Assembly: GCA_950097015.1 (NCBI GenBank)
Contig: CATNEN010000037.1
Location: 744,001 to 808,000, forward strand
Reading direction: 5' to 3'
Origin: Macrostomum hystrix
Taxonomy: Eukaryota > Platyhelminthes > Macrostomidae
Length of the DNA stretch: 64,000 nucleotides
Shown: positions 1 to 12,000 of the stretch, piece after piece
How the letters are laid out: every line of letters starts with the position of its first letter
How positions within the stretch are numbered: the stretch's first letter is position 1
Made by a program: the position numbers and the translations under genes
Notes under the pieces: model-generated
Told to the model about the DNA's origin: nothing
Database searches by the model: none
What the model saw: only the letters and a program-made list of their open reading frames with translations

Positions 1-3000
1 TACATTCATCTGTACGACCTGGACACGGCCACCTGCTTGTACATGAACCGCATTAGTAGCGAGACAATCTTTGTCACTGTGCCGCACGAGGCTAGCGGCG
101 GCATTATGGGCGTCAATAGAAAGGGCCAAGTGCTCAGTGTCAGCATGGACGAGGATAACGTTATAGGTAAGTTGCTTCAGTTTGTTATTTTGATTTCTAG
201 CTAGCTGAAAAAAATGTGTGCCATGAATCAGTAGTTGGATTGTCATAACATCAAATTAACATGCATTGTAAAGCTGTGACCTAGTTATGTGCAAACGGAA
301 GTCTATTGGAAAAATTCATATGGCCATTTTTTAACTTGCAAAAATTAGCCTGAATTATGGTCCTTGATTGAGATAAAATTTGCAATATCTCCACAGAGGC
401 TTTCAACTTCTGCTTCGTAAGGCAATGCAGTACCAAATTAATAATTGTGACCTCAACTTCTATTCGGACTGTGACTCAATTGTACACTAGATTATGCTGC
501 ATTTAACAGCTGTGTGAACTAAGGCAATGCAGAGTTAAGTGTCTTGCTGACTTGCTAGAAGGACACAAGTTGTTTTAGTGTAGTCAGGAAACGAACACCC
601 GATCTTGTGTGGTCGGTGGCAGAGCGGTTAACGCGTTTGCTTCGAATTTCCTGAACTCGATTCCGCGGCGAGGCCACATTTATTTGGGGCGCAGCCGTGC
701 AATTTACGCCCTTGTGGGCCAACCTCCAAGGCACAGTGAAATGTACACTGCCTGATGATGAGAAAGTCAGGGCAGATGTACACAGGTGTATGAGCGTGTG
801 CCTGCGTACGGTATCTGTGTGCGTGTGTGCTCAGGAGTCAGCGAAATGGGCAGAATTGCCTCCTTGCTGGCTTCGGGTCTAGTGTCACCAAATGATGTGC
901 CGTTGCCCGCAGCCCTCCTGCAATTATTATTATTATTAAGCCCCGACCTTGTTAATTGGTTAGGTTACTTTTAAGATGTGGATTACTAAAATAATTTCAA
1001 TATATGGTTTAATTAAATCTATATTGAAAACAAAGAAGGCAGTTTTGTGACATCTTCTCTATCCACTTCGCAATCCAATTTCAATATTTCCAGGCTACGT
1101 AACCAACAATCTGCAGAACCCCGAGCTGGCCCTGAAGCTGGCCTCACGCAACAATCTGCAAGGCGCCGACGATCTGTTTCTGCGCAAATTCAACGCCCTA
1201 TTCCAGCAGGGCAATTATTCGGAAGCGGCTAAAGTAGCAGCCAGCGCTCCCAAGGGTATCTTGCGCACGCCGCAGACCATTCAACGCTTCCAGCAGGTGC
1301 CAGTGCAGCCGGGCACCACCTCGCCAATGCTGCAGTACTTCACCATCCTGCTTGACCAGGGCCAGTTGAACAAATACGAAAGCCTGGAACTCTGCCGGCC
1401 AGTGCTGCAGCAGGGACGCAAACAGGTGGTTGAGAAGTGGCTCAAGGAGGACAAACTGGAGTGCTCTGAGGAGCTTGGCGATCTGGTCAAGCAGACTGAC
1501 CCAACGCTGGCTTTGAGTGTGTACCTCCGGGCCAATGTGCCGCATAAGGTTATCCAGTGCTTTGCCGAGACTGGCCAGTTCCAGAAGATTGTGCTCTACG
1601 CCAAGAAGGTGAGTGGCTTAATGAAGCTGGGCCACTGTGCTCAGGGTATAGCTAGGTCTTTTTTTAATGTTAGATTTCATCCTATTTATAATTTTCTACT
1701 TTGTTTTCCACTCTGTTCTGCTTTATCTTTTGTCGTATCCTTTTCTGTTTCCACTATTGTATTTTAAATCGACTCTATTTCGTTAATTCTACTCGTTTGT
1801 TTATTATACTCTATTCTGAATATTCTACTGTTCAGTTCATTAGACTCTACTTGGTTTAGTTCCACTCTAATCTGTTTGATTCTACTCTAATCTGTTTCAT
1901 TCTACTCTAATCTGTTTGATTCTACTCTAATCTGTTTCATTCTACTCTAATCTGTTTGATTCTACTGTAATCTGTTTCATTCTATTCTATTCTAATCTGT
2001 TTCATTCTACTCTAATCTGTTTCATTCTACTATAATCTGTTTGATTCTACTGTAATCTGTTTCATTCTACTCTAATCTGTTTCATTCTACTCTAATCTGT
2101 TTGATTCTACTCTAATCTGTTTGATTCAATTCTAATATGTTTCATTCTACTCCAATCTGTTTAATTCTATTCTAATCTGTTTCATTCTACTCTAATCTGT
2201 TTCATTCTACTCTAATCTGTTTGATTCTACTGTAATCTGTTTGATTCTACTGTAATCTGTTTCATTCTACTGTAATCTGTTTCATTCTATTCTAATCTGT
2301 TTAATTCAATTCTAATCTGTTTCATTCTACTCTAATCTGTTTGATTCTACTCTAATATGTTTCATTCTACTCCAATCTGTTTCATTCTACTCTAATCTGT
2401 TTAATTCTATTCTAATCTGTTTAATTCAATTCTAATCTGTTTCATTCTACTCTAATCTGTTTAATTCAATTCTAATATGTTTCATTCTACTCCAATCTGT
2501 TTCATTCTACTCTAATCTGTTTCATTCTACCGTAATCAGTTTAATTCAATTCTAATCTGTTTCATTCTATTCTAATCTGTTTCATTCTATTCTAATCTGT
2601 TTCATTCTATTCTAATCTGTTTCATTCTACTCTAATCTGTTTAATTCAATTCTAATCTGTTTCATTCTATTCTAATCTGTTTCATTCTATTCTAATATGT
2701 TTCATTCTACTCCAATCTGTTTCATGCTACTCCAATCTGTTTCATGCTACTCTAATCTGTTTCATTCTATTCTAATCTGTTTCATTCTACTCCAATCTGT
2801 TTCATTCTACTCTAACCTGTTTCATTCTACCGTAATCAGTTTAATTCAATTCTAATCTGTTTCATTCTATTCTAATCTGTTTCATTTTACTCTAATCTGT
2901 TTCATTCTATTCTAATCTGTTTCATTCTATTCTAATCTGTTTCATTCTACTCTAATCTGTTTAATTCAATTCTAATCTGTTTCATTCTATTCTAATCTGT

Positions 3001-6000
3001 TTCATTCTATTCTAATATGTTTCATTCTACTCCAATCTGTTTCATGCTACTCCAATCTGTTTCATGCTACTCTAATCTGTTTCATTCTATTCTAATCTGT
3101 TTCATTCTATTCTAATCTGTTTCATTCTATTCTAATCTGTTTCATTCTATTCTAATCTGTTCCATTCTACTCTAATCTGTTTGATTCTACTCTAATCTGT
3201 TTTATTCTACTCTAATCTGTTTGATTCTACTCTAATCTGTTTCATTCTACTCTAATCTGTTTGATTCTACTCTAATCTGTTTGATTCTACTCTAATCTGT
3301 TTTTTCTACCCTGTTATTCTATCTGTTATATTTTACTTAGCTCTGTTTACTTCCAATTTATTCAGTTTTGTTTTACTCTGTACAGTATATTCCGTATTCG
3401 TGTATCTACTGAGGCATATTGCCGAAATTTGAGTACATTTGAGCAAACTATTCCCCAGGTGGGCTACTCACCGGACTACATCTTCCTGTTGCGCAATCTG
3501 ATGCGCATCAATCACGAGCAGGGCTTGCAGTTCGCCCAGATGCTTGTGCAAGACGACGAGCCACTAGCCGACATCAGCCTGATTGTGGACGTCTTCATGG
3601 AGCAGAATCTTGTGCAACAGTGCACCAGCTTCCTGTTGGACGCTTTGAAGAACAATCGGCCAAGCGAGGGCCACCTGCAGACCCGCCTGCTGGAGATGAA
3701 CCTGCTGTCAGCGCCTCAGGTTGCCGATGCCATCCTTGGCAACCAGATGTTCTCCCACTACGATAAGGCTCACATTGCCAGCCTGTGCGAGAAGGCCGGC
3801 CTGCTGCAGCGAGCACTTGAGCACTATACTGACCTGTACGACATCAAGAGAGCCGTGGTGCACACCCACATGCTCAATCCCGACTGGCTAGTCAACTATT
3901 TTGGCAATCTCAGCGTGGACGACTCTCTGGAATGCTTGAAGGCTATGCTCCAGGCTAATATTAGACAGAATCTGCAGGTATGCTGGCTGTATATAAAACT
4001 AAAAAAACGTTTTAGAAATTTAGAAATTCCAAATCCTAAAATCACCACGAAGCTCAAAGACCAGAGTTCTGGCATCCACAAATACTTAAATCCAAAAATT
4101 ACAATCCCGTGTTCTACAAAAATCCCCAAATTCTACTACTCCACACATTAAAAGAATCAATGAATTCTACTTTACCTTAATTCTTTAGGATGATTCCATG
4201 CTGAGAATCTACCCAACTGGGCGTTTTCTCGGTGCTTCTTGGTGGCGAAATGGAATCACCCAAAGAATCCTCCAGTTCGGAAGATTCCATGCTCAGAAAC
4301 CGCCGAGGAATCGCCCCTAAATAATTCTCTGGTTGTCCCATGGGCCACTGGTTCAGGTGATTCTTCGTCGGTTTCCGCACAATTTACGGTTACATCGGCT
4401 GCTTCCTGGGTGGTTTCTTTAACTCTTGCGAGATAGGGGGGATTTTGGTAGATTCCACTCCTATTTCGCACAAAAAACCCGCCGAAGAAGCAGCCGAATT
4501 TTTTACAGGGCAAATGTCACAATCCCCAAATGTCACAATCCCCAAATGTCACAATCCCCAAATGTCACAATCCCCAAATGTCACAATCCCTAAGCGCTAA
4601 AATCCCTGAATGTTACAAATTCCCAGTTCTACAATCCCTAAATCCTATAATCTCTGAATTTTTTCAGCCCAAATTCTACAATCCATAAATTATTTAATCC
4701 CGATTGCCACATCCTAAAATTATTTGATTTCTAAATTTTTCAATCCTTGAATCCCAAGATTTCCTCAATGAGTTGCTTTGGTTTTGTGGATAGCCTGTAA
4801 TTTAGAGAGTAATTAAATAAACAAATGGCCTCTCTCAAACTCTCTCAAATCCCCTCACTAATTCCAGGTGTGCGTCCAAATCGCTTCCAAATACCACGAG
4901 CAGTTGGGCGCCGCTGCACTGATTGAAATCTTCGAACAATTCAAAAGCTACGAAGGCCTTTTCTATTTCCTTGGCAGCATTGTGAACTTCAGCCAGGATC
5001 CTGAGGTGCACTTTAAGTACATCCAGGCCGCATGCAAGACCTCGCAGTTCAAAGAGGTTGAACGAATTGTGCGCGAGTCCAGCGTCTACGAAGCCGAACG
5101 AGTTAAGAACTTCCTCAAGGAGGCTAAGCTCACGGATCAACTGCCTCTCATCATTGTGTGCGACCGCTTCGACTTTGTGCACGATCTGGTACTCTATCTC
5201 TATCGGAACAACCTGCAAAAATACATTGAGATCTACGTCCAGAAGGTAAAAGATTTTTCTCCTTATTCCCCTTTATAGTTCCCTCATTATCTGCTGTAGG
5301 ATTTGCCCAGATTTCTTGCTTAGGGATTCCCCTCAAGATTTGTAGCTTAGGGATTCCCTCAGGATTTGTAGCTTAGGGATTCCCTCAGGATTTGTAACTT
5401 AGGGATTACCCTCCAGATGTATATCTTAGGGATTCGCCTCAGGATTTGTAGCTTAGGGTTTACCCTCCAGATTTGTAGCTTAGGGATTCACCTCCGATTC
5501 ATCTCCGGATTTGTAGCCTGCGGTTTACCCTCCAGACTTGTAGCTTAGGGATTCCCCTCCGGATTTGTTGCTTTGGGATTCCCCGTCAGATTTTTTGTTA
5601 TGGGATTCCTCTAAAGATTTCTTTGCTTAGCATTCCCTTCTGATTTTATTGCTTATGAATTACCAATCCGATCTTTTTTATTTCTTTTGGAATTCGGGAC
5701 ATGCTTAGTGCCTTACATTCAAATACTGACTGTGGCTGACACTCAAAATCTCCTAAATCCCCAGGTGAACCCCAGCCGTCTGCCTGTCGTGGTAGGCGGC
5801 CTACTCGATGTCGATTGTGCCGAAGACGTCATCAAGCAGCTCATCCTGGTTGTCCGCGGCCAGTTCTCCACTGACGAACTCGTTGCCGAGGTTGAGAAGC
5901 GCAACCGGCTCAAACTGCTGCTGCCCTGGCTGGAGCACCGGGTGCACGAAGGCTCGGAGGAGCCGGCAACGCACAACGCCTTAGCCAAGATCTACATTGA

Positions 6001-9000
6001 CGCCAATAATAATCCCGAACGATTCCTAAAGGAGAATCGATTCTACGATTCCCGAGTGATTGGCCGCTACACTGAGAAGCGCGATCCGCATCTGTCCTGC
6101 ATCGCCTACGAGCGGGGACAATGCGACGACGATCTCATTAGGGTGTGCAACGAGAACTCGCTGTTCAAGTCCCAGGCCAGGTACTTGGTCAAGCGTAAGG
6201 ATGAGATCCTCTGGGCCAGGGTTCTGCAGGAGGACAACGTCTATAGGAGGCAGCTTATCGATCAGGTGTGCGCTGTTTGGCAAGTTTTTTAATCCCTATA
6301 AATGATTGAGTCTTCTTATTCTACAATCGCTGAATACTACCTTCCCAGAAATTTTTAATCCCCGAATTCTACAGTCCCTGAATTCTTCAATCCCTGAATT
6401 CTACAGTCCCTGAATTCTACAGTCCCTGAATTCTACAGTCCCCGAATTCTACAGTCCCCGAATTCTACAGTCCCTGAATTCTACAGTCCCTGAATTCTAC
6501 AGTCCCTGAATTCTACAGTCCCCGAATTCTACAATCCCTGAATTCTACAGTCCCTGAATTCTACAGTCCCTGAATTCTACAGTCCCCGAATTCTACAGTC
6601 CCCGAATTCTACAGTCCCCGAATTCTACAGTCCCTGAATTCTACAGTCCCTGAATTCTACAGTCCCCGAATTCTACAGTCCCTGAATTCTACAGTCCCTG
6701 AATTCTACAGTCCCTGAATTCTACAGTCCCTGAATTCTACAGTCCCTGAATTCTACAGTCCCTGAATTCTACAGTCCCCGAATTCTACAGTCCCTGAATT
6801 CTACAGTCCCTGAATTCTACAGTCCCCGAATTCTACAGTCCCCGAATTCTACAGTCCCTGAATTCTACAGTCCCTGAATTCTACAGTCCCCGAATTCTAC
6901 AGTCCCCGAATTCTACAGTCCCTGAATTCTACAGTCCCTGAATTCTACAGTCCCTGAATTCTACAGTCCCTGAATTCTACAGTCCCTGAATTCTACAGTC
7001 CCCGAATTCTACAGTCCCCGAATTCTACAGTCCCCGAATTCTACAGTCCCTGAATTCTACAGTCCCTGAATTCTACAGTCCCCGAATTCTACAGTCCCTG
7101 AATTCTACAGTCCCTGAATTCTACAGTCCCTGAATTCTACAGTCCCTGAATTCTACAGTCCCTGAATTCTACAGTCCCTGAATTCTACAGTCCCTGAATT
7201 CTACAGTCCCCGAATTCTACAGTCCCCGAATTCTACAGTCCCTGAATTCTACAGTCCCTGAATTCTACAGTCCCTGAATTCTACAGTCCCCGAATTCTAC
7301 AGTCCCTGAATTCTTCAATCCCCGAATTCTACAGTCCCTGAATTCTACAGTCCCTGAATTCTTCAATCCCTGAATTCTTCAATCCCTGAATTCTTCAATC
7401 CCTGAATTCTTCAATCCCTGAATCCTTCAATACCTGAATTCTTAAATCCTCGAATTCTCTAATCCCTGAATTATTCAATCTCCGAGTTCATTAATGCCCG
7501 AATTATTTTATCCCCGAATTCTTCAATCCCTGAATTCTTCAATCACCGAATACTTCTATTCCCCAATTCTTTTATCCCCGAATTCTTCAATCCCTGAATA
7601 CTTCTATTCCCCAATTCTTTTATCCCCGAATTCTTCTATCCCCGAATTCTTCTATCCCCGAATTCTTTAATCCCTGAATTTTACGATGCCTGAATGCTTC
7701 AATCGCAGAATTATTAAATTCCAACTTTTTTAATCCCTAATTCTTCAATCCCAACTGTTACCATCCCTGAATTCTACGCTCCTAATCTCAAATCCCCATC
7801 AACCAATGAACCCTCAGGTGGTGCAGACAGCCCTATCGGAGACCAACGACCCGGAGGAGATCTCCGTCACCGTCAAGTCGTTCATGGCCGCCGACTTGCC
7901 AAACGAGCTAATCGAACTTCTTGAGAAGATTGTGCTGGATAACACGGTCTTCTCAGATCATCGCAATCTGCAGAATCTGCTCATCCTGACGGCAATCAAG
8001 GCCGATCGCAATCGCGTGATGGAGTACATCACTAAACTGGAGAATTTCGACGCCCCGGAGATTGCCCAGATTGCCATCAGCAATCAGCTGTTCGAGGAGG
8101 CCTTCGCCGTGTTTAAGAAATTCGAAGTCAACGAGAGCGCCATAAAGGTTAGATTTTTTAAAGTTATTATTTTAAAGTTATAAATTGGAAAACACGAGCC
8201 CAGATGTTTAAAAACAATGACCTTGCATTGCCCCCCTCTTCTAAAGGTACTAATTGAGCACATCCGCAATCTGGATCGAGCCTACGAATTCGCCGAAAAG
8301 TGCAACGAGCCGGCGGTCTGGTCCCAGCTGGCTAGCGCCCAATTAGAGCAGGGCTTTGTTAAAGAGGCCATCGACAGCTTCATCAAGGCCAACGATCCCA
8401 GCTGCTATGTTGACGTTGTCCGTGTGGCCAGCGAGACTGGGCATTGGGAGGATCTGGTGAAATTTCTCCTGATGGCGCGCAAGAAGGCCAAGGAGTCGTT
8501 CATTGAGACCGAGCTGGTGTTCGCCTACGCCAAGACTGGCCGCCTAGCCGACATGGAGGAGTACATCAACTCGCCCAATCACGCCAAGATTGCCGAGGTG
8601 GCCGACAGGTGCTTCGATCAGGAGATGTACGAGGCAGCCAAGATACTCTACAGCAACGTGTCCAACTATGCCAGGCTGGCCATCACCCAGGTTAAACTGG
8701 GCGAGTTTCAGAGCGCCGTGGAATCGGCTAGGAAGGCCAACTCGACCAGGACTTGGAAGGAGGTCAGCAAGTTTTTTAAACCAGAAAAAAATTTTGTCCT
8801 TAACAGGCAAATAGGAATTCTAGAATGGGGATTTAAAAACATGAGCCTTGAAAAAATCCCTGACCTGGTTCTAGGGGATTCAAGAAACCGAAATTTTGGG
8901 AAAACCCCTAATCAGGTTCTAGGGGATTCTAGAAACCGAAATTTCGGGAAAATCCCCTAACCTGGTTCTAGGGGATTCTAGAAACCGAAATTTGGGGAAA

Positions 9001-12000
9001 ACCCCTAATCAGGTTCTAGGGGATTCTAGAAACCGGAATTTAGGGAAAACCCCTAATCAGGTTCTAGGGGATTCTAGAAACCGAAATTTAGGGAAAACCC
9101 CTAATCAGGTTCTAGGGGATTCTAGAAACCGAAATTTAGGGAAAACCCCTAATCAGGTTCTAGGGGATTCTAGAAACCGAAATTTAGGGAAAACCCCCCT
9201 ACCTGGTTCTAGGGGATTCTAGAAACCGAAGTATAGGGAAAATCCATAATCTGGGATATTCTAGTGAAACTGAACGTAGGAGAAATCCCGAATCTCATTC
9301 TATGGGAAATCTAGCTCTGATAGGGGAAATATAGAAAACCCAAACCTAGGAAAGATCCTTAGTCTTGTTCTATGGGATTCTACCCTAAGAAAAAATTAGG
9401 AACTTGGGAAGAAATATGAAATAATCTAGTAAATTAAGTTTAAGCTGAGCAGCAATGCCCCAACCAAAAATTTCGCAGGTCTGCTTCTCCTGCCTAGAGA
9501 GCGAAGAGTATCGCTTAGCCCAGATCTGCGGCCTAAACATCATCATCCACGCTGACGAACTGGAAGAGCTGATCAACTTCTACCAGACTAGGGGCCTATT
9601 CAACGAGCTCATCTCGCTGTTCGAGGCCGGCCTAGGCTTGGACCGAGCTCATATGGGCCTATTCACTGAGCTGGCCATTCTCTACAGCAAGTATCGGCCG
9701 GCTAAGCTCAAGGAGCACCTGGAACTATTCTGGTCTCGCATCAATATACCAAAGGTGTTGCGCGCAGCGGAGCAGGCCCACCTGTGGTCCGAGCTTGTGT
9801 TCCTCTATGAGAAATACGAGGAATTCGACAATGCCATCCTGACTATGATGAAGCATCCGACTGAGGCTTGGCGCGAGTCCTTCTTCAAGGAGATGATCTC
9901 GAAGTGCGCCAATATTGAGATCTACTACAGGGCTATAAAGTTCTATTTGGATTTTAAGCCACTGCTGCTTAACGATCTGCTGCAGGTTAGTGATCAAGCT
10001 TGCCGTAATCTGATTAACAACAGGACTACCAAGCCTTTTTGCCGCCCGTTTTTATTTGCCACCAAGAAACTTCCCCCAGAAAATTTTTGGCAGCGTCCGC
10101 ATGCTAACAGCGCTGGGTGGTGACTGATTGGTTGACAGACTAGGCGATGGTGGCCTGTGGTTGAGCTGTGCCTAATATTTTGCCTTGATCAGTTAAATTC
10201 TAGAAATTCGCGTCAGGTGTCCATAGTGGCCATTAGTTCCGCCTGTTGTAGCCCTTGAAGGTCCAGCAGTCTGTCTAGATAAAGGTAGGTGACCACCGAA
10301 GACGGAGATGATGCAGGCACATTCGGGTGACATGCTGATACATTTTGAAGGCCTGGCAAGGCCGCACTGAGGCGCAGTGCTAATTCGTGTATTATGAATG
10401 AAATATTTATAAAATACACTAACGCTTATGAGAAAAATCGGACCTTCAGTCAGAACCATTGAATATCTGGACGGTCTGAACATCTAGCGACTCGATTCTT
10501 GTTTTCGAAGATGCGCAACAAAAATTTGGCCCGTGTTTTTTTAGTTTCGTTTTGCTTGCGTTGCTCCGTTCGGATGCGACACGAAAAAATGTCAGTGGGA
10601 TTCCTCCGTTTGTAGCTCTGCTGTTAAAAAAATCTATTTTTAGTAACCCTATTTTTTCGACGGTGAGAATTTTGTTTCTACTGCATCAGTTTTTAATCCC
10701 AAATCGCACCCTCATACGAACAGGTGCTGATCCCGCGCCTGGACCACACTCGCACGGTCAGTTTCTTTGCCAAGGAGGGCAAAATTTCCATGGTGAAGCC
10801 CTACCTCAAGGCCGTCCAGCAGAACAACAATAAGCACATCAACGAGGCACTGAACAGTCTCTTCATTGAAGAAGAAGACTACCAGAGTCTGCGCGCCAGC
10901 ATCGAGGCATTCAACAACTTTGACAACATCGGCCTAGCTCAGAAATGCGAGAAGCACGAACTGCTTGAATTCCGTCGCATCGCCGCCTTCCTCTACAAGG
11001 GCAACAACCGGTTCAGTCAGAGCATCGAGCTGTGCAAACGGGACCGTCTGTACAAGGACGCCATGCAGTTCGCTGCTGACTCGCGCGACTCTGAGCTGGC
11101 CGCCTCCCTGCTGCAGTGGTTCCTAGACGAGCGCCTGACCGAGTGCTTCTGCGCCTGCCTCTACCAGTGCTACGACCTGCTCAAACCAGACCGGGTCATG
11201 GAGCTGGCCTGGCGCTACAATCTCATGGACTACACCATGCCCTACATGGTACAGGTGATGGCCGAGTACCAGGCCAGGCTGGAGAGGCTTGAGCATGCCG
11301 AATCTGTCCGGGCTGAGCAGGACGACAAAGCCGACAGCGGCTCAAATCCGATTGTTATGCACAGTGAGTTTGAGTTCAATTAAATTTTATGTTGAGTTTT
11401 TAGTCCATTACTATCATCTAGTGCTGTGATTTTGAGTCCACTTCTATCATCTAGTGCTGTGATTTTGAGTCCACCTCTATCATCTAGTGCTGTGATTTTG
11501 AGTCCACTTCTATCATCTAGTGCTGTGATTTTGAGTCCACTTCTATCATCTAATGCTGTGATTTTGAGTCCACCTCTATCATCTAATGCTGTGATTTTGA
11601 GTCCACTTCTACTATCATGTGCTGGGAATTTAAGTTTCTTTCAAGCTCCTATTGAGATATTTAGTCCGCTTTGTATCATCTCATCGTGAGATTAATTATA
11701 ATCTATAATCTCAAGATTCCAATCCGATTATATCACCATCTGGTTTTTAGCCTGCATTTTAGAAAACTCAGACAGTCGATATTTTTATAAATTTATTTCT
11801 ATCTCGCATGATCTCTTAGTTTTCACGCATTATTTTGTCTTGCTCCTGCTTCCATTTTTTAAAGCAATGCAGCCGGCCCTTTGCTGGGGCCCCGGTCCGC
11901 AGTTACATCAGCAGCAGCAGCAGCAGCTGTTCTCTACACAGCCTCCTCACTTGACAGCCTTCAGAAAATTAAACAGCACTAGAAGCAGTACGCTTAAAAA

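Noticed and set aside
11364-11383. Clathrin ending at the TAA near 11381
   Set aside because: A GTGAGT donor at 11364 joins in phase to 13289, which encodes the expected MLMLT-containing clathrin tail.
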